From: Aquimarina pacifica | GTDB lineage: Bacteria; Bacteroidota; Bacteroidia; Flavobacteriales; Flavobacteriaceae | Assembly: GCF_000520955.1 (NCBI RefSeq) | Contig: NZ_JACC01000007.1 | Span: 124,001 to 188,000, forward strand | Reading direction: 5' to 3' | DNA: 64,000 bases | Shown here: positions 55,572 through 64,000 of the stretch, in pieces | How positions within the stretch are numbered: the stretch's first letter is position 1 | How the letters are laid out: each line of letters opens with the position of its first letter | Made by a program: the position numbers and the translations under genes | The notes under the pieces: generated by a model | The model's input: the letters and a program-made list of their open reading frames with translations, nothing else | The model's database searches: none | Told to the model about the DNA's origin: nothing

Positions 55572-58289
55572 TCATAGGACGAACCTATAAGTAGCTTTGA
55601 TCAAAAATGTATTTTCAGGTTGTTGTCCCAAAATTTGTGCGTCCAGACTTCTAAAAAGAGTATTGGTAGCATCGCCGTCTCCTGTTATTCCTTGTGACCA
55701 CACCAAAAAAAGTTCTGATCCTGGTATATACTCCCATCTCACCACTAAATTAGACCGAAACTGAACAAAAGCAAAATTGGGTTGATCAAAGGTATAATCA
55801 ACAGTACCATCCCTATTTTCATCTATACTATACACATCATCATCGAGAGATATTTGACTATCTTGATATAAGGTAACCCGCTCACTCAACTCACGAGCAA
55901 TAGGATTAGACACATAATTAAAATCCGTATACACTCCTCTTGAGATAAAAGGCTGTCCATAATACTGAATGGTAAGATTTGGGTTAATATTGTAATTTAA
56001 TCGAATGCTTGCACTTAGTGTCTGTTGGTCTATATCCGCAGTAATAAAACGCGGGACTTCACCAAAATCAGCTTCTGTAACATATTGCGTCCTATTAGGA
56101 TTCAACCTAAACTCTGGCTCAAAAGACATACTAAAAGCATCAAAAGGTTGGTATCGTAGTCGCAATACATATCGTTTAAAAGCAAATGCTTGTTTTTCTG
56201 CCCTTGCATCAACATATCCAATGGTAAAATTAAATTTCTTTCTCTGATCAGAACCAAAAAATAGAAATGCAAAATTTTCGTCAGAAAAACGCCAACGTGG
56301 TCCTCCCTGCAAAAACGTATTGGTAAAAATCCGAGGCTTATGACCAAAACCTATTTCGGTCCACCAATTATTGGTGTAATTGATATACCCCATGAATTCA
56401 TACTGGATTCTATTATAATTTTTATCAAAATCAAATTCTGTAAATTGGCTAAGACGAACATTTGCCCTGCGATATACTTTTGTAGGTTTCAAAAACAGAT
56501 ATTCGAGATTGGCATACTGCCTGATTTGATCTGCTTGCCTTAAGAACCCCACATCATTGAGTTCTAATTCTGGTGATCGCCATAAAACCCCTGCATCGTA
56601 TCGCCAATTTCCTCCTCCTGATTTACCTCCACCGAATTTACCTCCTGTACCGGTTAATGAAGTCCGATTAGGATCAACGGATACATGACCTGCATCAACA
56701 CGCTGAAAAAGATGGGTAAGTTCATTTTGAGTTTCCTCGATAGCTTCTTTAGAGCCCTTTACATGACTGGCAACAATATTTCCTTCTACAAAATACTTTC
56801 TATCTTTCCAATTATGCCTAAAATCAAGTCCACCTGTATATGCCGATTTGCGAAGAAGATTAAGGTTATTCTCAACAGTACCCACCACTTCTGAGGGTTC
56901 ATCAGTATTTGCATTTTCTTCATCAATATCAAAAAAATTATCACCAAGATCCCTATTGGTAGCAGTAAAAATCCCACCAATAAATGAATTGCGATTATTG
57001 AAATCTTTCTGAACCCTGCCTACCATATAATTTGTCAATGGTTCAACGATAGCCTCTCTTTTATTACCATCGGCATCTTGCACTCGTGCAATTTCTTTTT
57101 GGGTAACGCTTTCGAGCAACCCCAAAGACCATCCATTCTTGGTTTTTCCACTAAATTTTGCAGCCCCGAGAATTGTGGTATTCAATGGTGTGTCTATAAA
57201 TTCTCCATCTATTTCGGAAATGGTGCCTTGAGGAGCCCTACCAATACGTCTTGAATAAAAGACATTATCTTGTCCGTCAGCGAATCGGTAATCAAATATA
57301 TTTTTGTTTTCGACGAAAAAAGGGCGCTGTTCCTGAAAAAAAATCTGAAAACCATCCAAGGCAATTGCTGCCGGGTCCGCCTCTACTTGCCCAAAATCAG
57401 GATTCACGGTAACATCGAGTGTTAAGTCATTGGTGATGCCTATTTTTGCATCCAAGCCTGCATTTAGACCTGCATCGCTTCCATCTCTAAAAACATTCCC
57501 TTCCTCAGCTGGGTAGGTATCAAGCTGCGCCCCTACAAAAGGTTGAATTTCTAATTGCTTTTGCGGCTCAATATTTACTAGTCCATGCAATTCTCCAAAC
57601 TCGCTTACCCAACCGGGAGCATCTTGAGGAATGCGCTGCCATACAGATCGTTCATCTTTTCTAAAAAAAGCTCTTATTATCTGTAATCCCCAAACTTGTT
57701 CTTTACTCTTACCAAATTTTACCTGACTTAATGGGATTTTCACTTCAGCAGTCCACCCTTGATCATCAATGGCCGTTGCTGTGTACCAGATAGGGTTCCA
57801 GCTAGGATCCCAATTACTACCATTTTGTGAAATAAACTCATCTCCTTTAACCCCTGCAGCAGTAATCGTAAAAGAAAAACCAGTTCTTTTATCGTGGTAG
57901 GTATCCAAATTAATAGTTATTCTATCTCCAGCAAATCCATCTCTTCTAGAGAGTCTTTTCTCAATCTTATCTGGTTCTGTATCATAACACCTGTAAGCAA
58001 CATAGAGATATTTCTGATCATACACTATTTTATACTTTGTTTGCTGACTTGGCGGTGTATTTTCATCAGGTCGATGCTCTATAAACTCTCCAGACCACTC
58101 GACTATATCCCAACCAGATTCATCGATTATCCCATCAATTGTAATAGATTTTCCGCTAAGAGGCTTTGTGCTATATATTCTTTTTATAACTTTTTGCTTC
58201 GCACTCTCTTGTGTACTCACCGTATCCTGCTGTGCATTACTTACAAAATGAAGTATACAAAACATCAAAAATAATGTACAAAATCTCAT
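55572..58289 (-). CDS. DUF5916 outer-membrane protein with CBM9-like N-terminal domain
   Basis: 905 residues from the ATG at 58289 (MRFCTLFLMFCILHFVSNAQ, a signal peptide); the frame opens 63 bases earlier. Residues about 45-220 form a family 9 carbohydrate-binding-like domain (ITIDGIIDESGWDIVEW, YVAYRCYDTEPDKIEKRLSR, AEVKIPLSQVKFG). The rest is a DUF5916 beta-barrel with alternating strands and a C-terminal aromatic residue pattern (FLIKATYRFVL) as in outer-membrane proteins. Likely at the cell surface; possible glycan handling is inferred only from the N-terminal domain. Converges with DUF3667, 7 bases apart. Confidence 0.85.
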   Translation of the reverse strand: MRFCTLFLMFCILHFVSNAQQDTVSTQESAKQKVIKRIYSTKPLSGKSITIDGIIDESGWDIVEWSGEFIEHRPDENTPPSQQTKYKIVYDQKYLYVAYRCYDTEPDKIEKRLSRRDGFAGDRITINLDTYHDKRTGFSFTITAAGVKGDEFISQNGSNWDPSWNPIWYTATAIDDQGWTAEVKIPLSQVKFGKSKEQVWGLQIIRAFFRKDERSVWQRIPQDAPGWVSEFGELHGLVNIEPQKQLEIQPFVGAQLDTYPAEEGNVFRDGSDAGLNAGLDAKIGITNDLTLDVTVNPDFGQVEADPAAIALDGFQIFFQEQRPFFVENKNIFDYRFADGQDNVFYSRRIGRAPQGTISEIDGEFIDTPLNTTILGAAKFSGKTKNGWSLGLLESVTQKEIARVQDADGNKREAIVEPLTNYMVGRVQKDFNNRNSFIGGIFTATNRDLGDNFFDIDEENANTDEPSEVVGTVENNLNLLRKSAYTGGLDFRHNWKDRKYFVEGNIVASHVKGSKEAIEETQNELTHLFQRVDAGHVSVDPNRTSLTGTGGKFGGGKSGGGNWRYDAGVLWRSPELELNDVGFLRQADQIRQYANLEYLFLKPTKVYRRANVRLSQFTEFDFDKNYNRIQYEFMGYINYTNNWWTEIGFGHKPRIFTNTFLQGGPRWRFSDENFAFLFFGSDQRKKFNFTIGYVDARAEKQAFAFKRYVLRLRYQPFDAFSMSFEPEFRLNPNRTQYVTEADFGEVPRFITADIDQQTLSASIRLNYNINPNLTIQYYGQPFISRGVYTDFNYVSNPIARELSERVTLYQDSQISLDDDVYSIDENRDGTVDYTFDQPNFAFVQFRSNLVVRWEYIPGSELFLVWSQGITGDGDATNTLFRSLDAQILGQQPENTFLIKATYRFVL

Positions 58290-58486
58290 AGTATTACATA
58301 GTTTATTAACTGTCTTACCTAAAATGATAAAAATTAGTACAGTTTGTGACATATTGTATTTTATTTAATAAAACATTAACGTGTTACAAAGGCCTACCCT
58401 ATAAAACCAGAGAAGTAAGGGAAGGGGAATGATCAAGAATCCTGAAAACCAACATATAATACTTTTTAAATAATATCAAGTAGCAG

Positions 58487-58517
58487 TTTGCTATGTAAAT
58501 ATATAATTGTACATTTG
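58487..58517 (+). promoter_or_regulatory. Promoter of rplM-rpsI
   Basis: TTTG (58487-58490), exactly 19 bases, TACATTTG (58510-58517): a perfect consensus promoter. The transcript would start near 58524, with a leader of about 46 bases. Confidence 0.85.
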
Positions 58518-58569
58518 CACGCCTATTTTATATAGGAAAAGGAATGTTTAATAAGTAAAATTAATTAGT

Positions 58570-59025
58570 GTGGACACATTAAGTTACAAAACAGTATCTG
58601 CTAACAAAGCGACCGTTACAAAAGAATGGTTGCACGTAGATGCTGAAGGACAGACTTTAGGACGTCTTTCTTCTGTAGTAGCAGTGCTACTTAGAGGTAA
58701 ACACAAACCTAGCTTTACCCCACATGTTGATTGCGGAGATAATGTAATTATTACCAATGCTGCAAAAATCAACTTAACTGGTAAAAAGTGGACTGATAAA
58801 TCATATATCCGTCACACTGGCTACCCAGGAGGGCAAAGAAGTCTTACTGCTCAGGAATTGTATGACAAAAACCCAGAGCGTTTAATCGAAAAAGCGGTAA
58901 AAGGAATGCTACCTAAAAACAAATTAGGTGCAGCTTTATTCCGTAATCTAAAGGTGTATGCCGGAGCAGAACATAATCAAGATGCTCAGCAACCTAAAAC
59001 TGTTAACTTAAACGAAGTTAAGTAA
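58570..59025 (+). CDS. rplM: 50S ribosomal protein L13
   Basis: 151 residues, the normal length, starting at GTG ([20 protein letters not shown]). Typical L13 features: [36 protein letters not shown] and [10 protein letters not shown]. It binds 23S rRNA early in 50S assembly. Its stop TAA shares one base with the rpsI ATG, so the two genes are translationally coupled, the usual arrangement. Confidence 0.97.
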   Translation: MDTLSYKTVSANKATVTKEWLHVDAEGQTLGRLSSVVAVLLRGKHKPSFTPHVDCGDNVIITNAAKINLTGKKWTDKSYIRHTGYPGGQRSLTAQELYDKNPERLIEKAVKGMLPKNKLGAALFRNLKVYAGAEHNQDAQQPKTVNLNEVK

Positions 59026-59411
59026 TGGAAGTTATTCACAAAATTGGTCGTAGAAAAACCGCTGTAGCTAGAATATATCTAAAAGATGGTTCTGGAAAAA
59101 TTACAGTAAACAAAAAAGATCTTGCTGACTACTTTACAACTGCAACATTACAATACAAAGTAAATCAACCATTAATGCTAACAAGCAATGATGATAAATA
59201 CGATGTAAACGTAAATGTTTATGGTGGAGGAATTACGGGTCAAGCAGAAGCTGTGCGCCTAGCTATCTCTAGAGCTGTATGCGAACTAGATGAAGAAAAC
59301 AGAGCAATCCTGAAACCAGAAGGTTTATTAACAAGAGACCCAAGAATGGTAGAGCGTAAGAAATTCGGTCAGAAGAAAGCTCGTAAGAAATTCCAGTTCT
59401 CTAAACGTTAA
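59025..59411 (+). CDS. rpsI: 30S ribosomal protein S9
   Basis: 128 residues with the hallmark GRRKTAVARIYLKDGSGKI start, GGGITGQAEAVRLAISRAV in the middle and the basic tail ending QFSKR, which reaches the P-site tRNA. Coupled to rplM by a one-base overlap. Behind it, at about 59430-59470, an imperfect hairpin with a T-run may act as a terminator, so rpsB may have its own transcript. Confidence 0.97.
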   Translation: MEVIHKIGRRKTAVARIYLKDGSGKITVNKKDLADYFTTATLQYKVNQPLMLTSNDDKYDVNVNVYGGGITGQAEAVRLAISRAVCELDEENRAILKPEGLLTRDPRMVERKKFGQKKARKKFQFSKR

Positions 59412-59527
59412 TATTGAATTCGTTTTCAGCACGCTTAACACTCCTTTTTTTAGTAAAAGAGTTTTAAGCATCAAACATTAAAAAAAACAGTATTTGTTGT
59501 TACCTCCTCTATTAAATGAGGGTTAGT

Positions 59528-59580
59528 TTAGCATCTAAATGCCCAAGGCCGTACGCAAGTAGCCACTTGAGCATTGCTAA
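59528..59580 (+). ncRNA. Structured RNA leader before rpsB
   Basis: TTAGCA (59528-59533) pairs with TGCTAA (59575-59580), and ATGCCCAAG (59539-59547) pairs with CTTGAGCAT (59566-59574) apart from one mismatch. The result is a two-part helix with a one-sided 5-base bulge and an 18-base loop, ending 27 bases before the rpsB ATG. This is typical of an autoregulated ribosomal-protein leader, possibly the S2 binding site. Confidence 0.55.
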
Positions 59581-59607
59581 TTCAACAGAACGTAAACTAT
59601 TACAAAA

Positions 59608-60429
59608 ATGGCAAACAATATCGAAGTAAAAGAATTACTTGATGCAGGTGTACACTTTGGTCACCTGACAAGAAGATGGGATCCCAATATGGCACCATAT
59701 ATCTATATGGAACGTAATGGTATTCACATCATTAATTTATATAAAACTGCTGCAAAAATCGATGAAGCTAGTGAAGCTTTAAAAAAGATAGCAGCCTCAG
59801 GAAGAAAAATTCTTTTTGTTGCAACTAAGAAACAAGCTAAAGAGATCGTTGCAGAAAAAGCTGCAAAAGCAAACCAACCATACATTACAGAAAGATGGCC
59901 TGGTGGAATGCTTACCAACTTTGTCACTATTCGTAAGGCAGTTAAGAAAATGGCTGCTATCGATAGAATGAAAAAAGATGGTACTTTTAACACATTATCC
60001 AAGAAAGAACGCTTACAGGTAGATCGTTTAAGAGCTAAATTAGAAAAAAACTTAGGTTCTATTTCTGATATGACTCGTCTACCAGGAGCATTATTTGTTG
60101 TAGATATTACTCGCGAGCACATCGCTGTAAAAGAAGCTCAAAAATTAAACATTCCTATTTTTGCAATGGTTGATACAAACTCTGATCCACGTCAGGTACA
60201 GTATGTAATCCCTGCAAATGATGATGCTTCAAAATCTATTGATAAAGTAATGACTTATGTAAGTGATGCTGTTATTGAAGGATTAAGTGAAAGAAAAGCT
60301 GCAAAAGAAGCTCCAGCAAAAGAAGCTCCAGCTGCAAAAACTGAAGCCCCAGCTGCAAAAGCTGAAGCTCCAGCTGAAAAGGCTGAAGCCCCTGTTGTAA
60401 CAGAAGCTGCAAAGCAAGAAGAAGAATAA
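59608..60429 (+). CDS. rpsB: 30S ribosomal protein S2
   Basis: 273 residues. S2 signatures: LLDAGVHFGHLTRRWDPNMA, ERWPGGMLTNFVTI, and PGALFVVDITREHIAVKEAQ, then FAMVDTNSDPRQVQYVIPAN. The C-terminus after about residue 230 is an Ala/Glu/Lys/Pro-rich repeat (KEAPAAKTEAPAAKAEAPAE), a disordered tail. S2 joins the 30S subunit late, with S1. The gene is paired with tsf as in most bacteria, but a strong hairpin separates them here. Confidence 0.97.
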   Translation: MANNIEVKELLDAGVHFGHLTRRWDPNMAPYIYMERNGIHIINLYKTAAKIDEASEALKKIAASGRKILFVATKKQAKEIVAEKAAKANQPYITERWPGGMLTNFVTIRKAVKKMAAIDRMKKDGTFNTLSKKERLQVDRLRAKLEKNLGSISDMTRLPGALFVVDITREHIAVKEAQKLNIPIFAMVDTNSDPRQVQYVIPANDDASKSIDKVMTYVSDAVIEGLSERKAAKEAPAKEAPAAKTEAPAAKAEAPAEKAEAPVVTEAAKQEEE

Positions 60430-60510
60430 ACATTTATTGATTGCCTTCAATCATTATACAATAAGGTTAAAGACGAAGTTGTAAAACTTAACTTTAACAT
60501 AAAATTAATG

Positions 60511-60555
60511 AGTCGTTTAGTTCTTTACTTTCGCAGTAATCACAACTAAACGACT
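60511..60555 (+). terminator. Hairpin/terminator between rpsB and tsf
   Basis: A perfect 12-bp stem (AGTCGTTTAGTT with AACTAAACGACT), 21-base loop, then TATTTTTTAC. It would end or reduce transcription after rpsB and so set a lower tsf level. Confidence 0.75.
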
Positions 60556-60590
60556 TATTTTTTACACAAAAACTCTAAAAAAATAAAAAT

Positions 60591-61556
60591 ATGGCAAATA
60601 TAACAGCCGCAGAAGTAAGTAAATTGCGTAAAGCTACAGGTGCCGGAATGATGGATTGTAAGAAAGCACTTGTTGAAGCAGAAGGAAATTTTGACGAGGC
60701 TATCAAAATCCTTAGAGAAAAAGGACAGAAGATCGCTGCCAAAAGAGCAGATAGAGATTCTGCTGAAGGTGCAGTTATTGCAAAAGTAAACGATACAAAA
60801 AACAAGGGAGTTATTATCTCTCTAAACTGTGAAACTGATTTCGTTGGAAAAAACGATTCTTTTGTTTCTTTGGCAAAAGAACTAGCAGAATTAGCACTTA
60901 ACACTTCGTCTAAAGAAGAATTCTTAGCTGCAGATTTCAAAGGAATTTCAGTTCAGGAAAAACTTACAGAACAAACTGGAGTTATTGGTGAAAAAATAGA
61001 AATAGGAGATTTTAAAGTATTAGAAGCTCCTTTTGTTGGCGCTTACATTCACGGAAATAAAATTGCTGCTCTGACAGGTCTATCTAATGCGGTTGACAGC
61101 GCTGAAACATTAGCCAAAGATATTTCTATGCAGGTAGCCTCTATGGGTGCAACTACTTTATCATTCAAAGATTTTGACCCAGAATATGTTGCCTCAGAAA
61201 CTCAGGCAAGAATAGCTGCTATCGAAAAAGAAAACATTGAACTTGGGCGACTAGGAAAAACATTAAAAAATGTTCCTCAGTTTATCTCAAGATCTCAATT
61301 GACTAATGATGTAATTGCTGAAGCTGAAGAAAACCTTAAAGCACAACTTAAAGAAGAAGGAAAACCAGAAAAAATCTGGGACAAAATTCTTCCAGGTAAA
61401 CTAGAAAGATTCATTTCTGACAATACAACTTTGGATCAAGAACAATGTCTTCTTGACCAAAATTTTATTAAAGATGAAAAGAAAAGCGTTGCTGATTACG
61501 TAAAAAGTATTGGTGATGTCGCTGTAGTTTCTTTCGCAAGAGTATCTTTAGGGTAA
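60591..61556 (+). CDS. tsf: Elongation factor Ts
   Basis: 321 residues, GDP-exchange factor for EF-Tu. The N-terminal UBA-like domain and EF-Tu contact region read TAAEVSKLRKATGAGMMDCK, then CETDFVGKNDSFVSLAKELA and the second core (GAYIHGNKIAALTGL; VASMGATTLSFKDFDPEYVA). The C-terminus (VADYVKSIGDVAVVSFARVS) is standard. It is longer than the E. coli protein because of the insert around SRSQLTNDVIAEAEENLKAQ, as usual in Bacteroidota. A terminator follows. Confidence 0.97.
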   Translation: MANITAAEVSKLRKATGAGMMDCKKALVEAEGNFDEAIKILREKGQKIAAKRADRDSAEGAVIAKVNDTKNKGVIISLNCETDFVGKNDSFVSLAKELAELALNTSSKEEFLAADFKGISVQEKLTEQTGVIGEKIEIGDFKVLEAPFVGAYIHGNKIAALTGLSNAVDSAETLAKDISMQVASMGATTLSFKDFDPEYVASETQARIAAIEKENIELGRLGKTLKNVPQFISRSQLTNDVIAEAEENLKAQLKEEGKPEKIWDKILPGKLERFISDNTTLDQEQCLLDQNFIKDEKKSVADYVKSIGDVAVVSFARVSLG

Positions 61557-61617
61557 TTACCTTTAAAAATAGATCAGTCCCCAACACATAAGGTTGTGGT
61601 ATCTGGCATCAAAAAAT

Positions 61618-61652
61618 AAAACCGCTTTTTGTAAATTACAAAAAGCGGTTTT
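61618..61652 (+). terminator. Terminator after tsf
   Basis: A perfect 16-bp stem (AAAACCGCTTTTTGTA with TACAAAAAGCGGTTTT), loop AAT, then TT. The strongest hairpin in this part of the window. Confidence 0.9.
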
Positions 61653-62118
61653 TTCTTCTACATATTCAAAATATTTTTTTCTTGCATCTTTGACGTTTCA
61701 CAAGCTTAAAAAAAGCTTACCCCAGAAGTAAAAACCGACTCCCCAATCGGACTGAACTTATATAGAAATATCAAAATGTTATATCAAAAAATATTTGACC
61801 CCAACACTTTTTTTGTTTTCCCTTAGGCAAACTTATAACATAATTAAACGCCATCCTATACCTTGCGCAGGGGGAAAAACCCCTTTTTTTCAAACCTAAC
61901 AGAAACTTTAACATTTGGTAGTCTTATCGTAATATCATCTTTATTGAATTCAAAAAAAAAAGACAAAACCGCATGTGTCCTATTGCATAACAAACAAATG
62001 AAGTAACACAAAGTATTACCATTACTACTGATATCTAACACATCATTTGATTGAACATGTATATTACCTAAATTTACCTTTATTAGAAGATAACTATTTT
62101 CTAAATTAAGAATATCAT
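61653..62118. other. Gene-free stretch between tsf and pyrH
   Basis: About 465 AT-rich bases. I see no credible gene; a short minus-strand frame here has no recognisable product. Small inverted elements (AAGCTTAAAAAAAGCTT near 61702; GGGGGAAAAACCCC near 61871) are too weak to name. Confidence 0.5.
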
Positions 62119-62126
62119 TATATTTG
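62119..62126 (+). promoter_or_regulatory. Promoter -7 element of pyrH-frr
   Basis: TATATTTG fits TAnnTTTG exactly, with a weak -33 (TTTT, 62097-62100) 18 bases upstream. Transcript start near 62133, about 14 bases before the pyrH ATG. Confidence 0.55.
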
Positions 62127-62146
62127 TACCACAGTTAAATCTCACA

Positions 62147-62854
62147 ATGAAATACAAAAGAATATTACTTAAACTATCAGGTGAAGCTTTAATGGGAGAT
62201 CGCCAATACGGAATTGACCCAAAAAGGCTTGCTGAATATGCTCAGGAAATAAAAAAAATTACTGTAGAAGGCGTTGAAGTCGCAGTTGTAATAGGAGGAG
62301 GTAATATTTTTAGAGGTGTTGCAGGTGCCAGCAAAGGAATGGATAGAGTTCAAGCAGATCATATGGGCATGCTTGCCACCGTGATTAATGGCCTCGCTTT
62401 ACAAAGTGCCTTAGAAGATGCCGAAATACCTACTAGACTGCAATCTGCTGTAAAAATTAATGAGGTAGCAGAACCTTTTATACGCCGAAGAGCTATTCGT
62501 CATTTAGAGAAAGGAAGAGTTGTCATTTTCGGAGGCGGTACAGGAAACCCTTATTTTACAACCGATTCTGCAGCAGTCCTAAGAGCTATAGAAATCAATG
62601 CCGACGTTATTCTAAAAGGAACCAGAGTGGATGGAATTTACACTTCGGATCCCGAAAAGAATGCCGATGCAACGAAGTTCGATTTTATATCATTTGATGA
62701 TGTACTTCGCAAGGGCTTAAAAGTAATGGACACTACTGCCTTTACTCTTAGCCAAGAAAATGAATTACCAATAATTGTATTTGATATGAACAAAATCGGA
62801 AACCTACTAAAAGTAGTCTCTGGAGAATCTATCGGTACACAAGTAAATCTTTAA
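62147..62854 (+). CDS. pyrH: UMP kinase
   Basis: 235 residues of the bacterial hexameric UMP kinase (amino-acid kinase fold): [51 protein letters not shown] and the ATP-site [16 protein letters not shown]. It converts UMP to UDP in pyrimidine nucleotide synthesis. The gene is followed by frr 74 bases downstream, a widespread pairing, and they probably share one transcript. Confidence 0.97.
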   Translation: MKYKRILLKLSGEALMGDRQYGIDPKRLAEYAQEIKKITVEGVEVAVVIGGGNIFRGVAGASKGMDRVQADHMGMLATVINGLALQSALEDAEIPTRLQSAVKINEVAEPFIRRRAIRHLEKGRVVIFGGGTGNPYFTTDSAAVLRAIEINADVILKGTRVDGIYTSDPEKNADATKFDFISFDDVLRKGLKVMDTTAFTLSQENELPIIVFDMNKIGNLLKVVSGESIGTQVNL

Positions 62855-62928
62855 AACCATATAGAACCTGTATAAAATCATAAACTCTGGTTTAGTTTTT
62901 GATCGGTTAAAAAGAAAAGAATAAAAAA

Positions 62929-63492
62929 ATGAAAGAAGACGTAGATTTTATTATTGATTCTACAAAAGAATCAATGCAAGCTGCAATCAAACATTTAGAA
63001 AAAAAATTACTCAACATTAGAGCTGGTAAAGCATCGCCTTCAATGCTCGGAAGTGTTATGGTAGAATATTATGGTTCTCCGACACCCCTCAATCAGGTTG
63101 GTAATGTATCTACTCCTGATGCTCGAACAATCACAATACAACCTTTTGACAAATCTATTATCGGAGAGATCGAAAAAGGGATTCAAATAGCTAATTTAGG
63201 CTTTAACCCAATGAATAATGGTGAAAGCGTTATCATTAGCGTACCACCACTTACCGAAGAACGTAGAAAAGATTTGGCAAAGCAAGCCAAAGCTGAAGCT
63301 GAAGACTCAAAGGTAGGAGTTCGTAATGATAGGAAGAATGCAAACACAGAGATTAAAAAGCTAGAAAAAGAAGGATTATCTGAAGACTTAGCAAAGAATA
63401 CAGAAGTTGACATACAGCAACTCACAGATACCTATATCAAAAAAATAGACGAGATGCTAAGTGTTAAAGAAAAAGAAATTATGACCGTCTAA
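62929..63492 (+). CDS. frr: Ribosome recycling factor
   Basis: 187 residues, normal length. RRF features: MQAAIKHLEKKLLNIRAGKA, VMVEYYGSPTPLNQVGNVST, IQPFDKSIIGEIEKGIQIAN, and PPLTEERRKDLAKQAKAEAE. With EF-G it splits post-termination ribosomes. Second gene of the pyrH-frr pair; a terminator hairpin starts 30 bases behind it. Confidence 0.97.
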   Translation: MKEDVDFIIDSTKESMQAAIKHLEKKLLNIRAGKASPSMLGSVMVEYYGSPTPLNQVGNVSTPDARTITIQPFDKSIIGEIEKGIQIANLGFNPMNNGESVIISVPPLTEERRKDLAKQAKAEAEDSKVGVRNDRKNANTEIKKLEKEGLSEDLAKNTEVDIQQLTDTYIKKIDEMLSVKEKEIMTV

Positions 63493-63521
63493 TCTAGGTC
63501 GTTATTTATAAAATTATAATG

Positions 63522-63549
63522 AAAGCATTTTCCTTGTTGAAAATGCTTT
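63522..63549 (+). terminator. Terminator after frr
   Basis: AAAGCATTTTC and GAAAATGCTTT close a 6-base loop, followed by TTTTG. Ends the pyrH-frr transcript before the next gene. Confidence 0.85.
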
Positions 63550-63584
63550 TTTGTATATTCGTTTTCTTGAACCTGTTTGGTATA

Positions 63585-64000
63585 ATGAGAAGCATTTCCT
63601 TTTGTTTATTGTTTTTTCTTCACACTGCTATAATTTCTCAAGTCACAATAAGGGGGATTGTAGTTGATAACAATACGGAGACTCCCCTACCTTTTGCAAC
63701 CATAAAAACCGAAAACTCCTATGCTTTAACCTCGGTAGATGGTATGTTTGTTATTCGATGCAACTCATTTCCTACTAATATCACCATCTCCTATTTAGGG
63801 TACCAAACCAATACAACCCTTATTCCGTCTCAAACCTCGGAGAGAATAAAAATAAAATTGAATCCCGAAGAAGAGAACTTAGATCCTATAAAAATTGACA
63901 CTCCCAACCCAAAAAATGTCGCTTCAAAAATTATAAAAGAGGCAATTCGAAGAAAAAAACAAAACAATCCAAAATATTCTTTAGAAAGCTTTAGCTACAA
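63585..64000 (+). CDS. Carboxypeptidase-regulatory-like (CarbopepD_reg) protein, partial, probable DUF5686 family
   Basis: Runs off the window end: 138 codons visible, no stop. Signal peptide MRSISFCLLFFLHTAIIS, then a CarbopepD_reg_2-like beta-sandwich: QVTIRGIVVDNNTETPLPFA, TSVDGMFVIRC, TISYLGYQTNTTLI, then KIKLNPEEENLD. The following SKIIKEAIRRKKQNNPKYSL motif is what precedes the DUF5686 outer-membrane barrel in Bacteroidota homologues. It is probably a large outer-membrane protein, but the defining part lies outside. Confidence 0.8.
   Translation, partial: MRSISFCLLFFLHTAIISQVTIRGIVVDNNTETPLPFATIKTENSYALTSVDGMFVIRCNSFPTNITISYLGYQTNTTLIPSQTSERIKIKLNPEEENLDPIKIDTPNPKNVASKIIKEAIRRKKQNNPKYSLESFSY

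Noticed and set aside
61856..62041. 61-codon minus-strand frame before pyrH
   Set aside because: No family resemblance, low complexity, no promoter or partner.

Overview
The window looks like the chromosome of a marine-type Flavobacteriaceae bacterium (Bacteroidota). The DNA is AT-rich. Promoters follow the Bacteroidota pattern TTTG, about 19 bases, TAnnTTTG. Start codons are preceded by A-rich stretches rather than Shine-Dalgarno sites. The respiratory chain uses alternative complex III (ACIII) in place of bc1, and EF-Ts, S2 and DUF2723 proteins are of the Bacteroidota type. The genus cannot be fixed from sequence alone.

Layout. 1-12 kb: an eight-gene minus-strand operon, actABCDEF-coxB-coxA, encoding the ACIII/cytochrome c oxidase supercomplex. 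12-19.4 kb: a SPOR protein, the rimP-nusA-infB operon with a terminator-like hairpin in its leader, a tandem universal stress protein, a Cys-rich RiPP-like precursor peptide and tRNA-Gln. 19.5-28.5 kb: a DUF2723 membrane glycosyltransferase-like protein, a polysaccharide deacetylase, a thioredoxin-fold protein without catalytic cysteines, a metallophosphoesterase and DNA polymerase I.

28.5-43 kb is accessory DNA. It holds four 167-bp tandem repeats full of small palindromes beside a REP-associated tyrosine transposase (RAYT), with decayed copies on the other side. Then comes an unexplained, relatively GC-rich non-coding block. After it lies a three-gene YD-repeat operon: an SpvB-like protein, a 1967-aa protein with nine Ig-like modules, an RHS core and a lipase-like C-terminus, and a small membrane protein that could be its immunity partner. 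A Cache-LytTR membrane regulator follows.

43.4-53.1 kb is the most unusual part: twelve consecutive paralogous small lipoproteins. Each has a lipobox, an aspartate-rich Gly-X-Y (collagen-like) segment and a conserved C-terminal domain ending in a YSFDxETN-type signature. They fall into three sub-types (A, B, C; my labels) in the order A-B-C, A-B-C, A-B-C, then a scrambled fourth set with two apparent chimeras. Each set of three ends in a hairpin, and three of the four begin with a similar leader. I know of no described family that explains this array.

53-64 kb: a class C beta-lactamase-like serine hydrolase, DUF3667 and DUF5916 proteins, then translation and housekeeping genes rplM-rpsI, rpsB, tsf, pyrH and frr, with a structured RNA leader before rpsB, and the start of a carboxypeptidase-regulatory-like protein cut by the window end.
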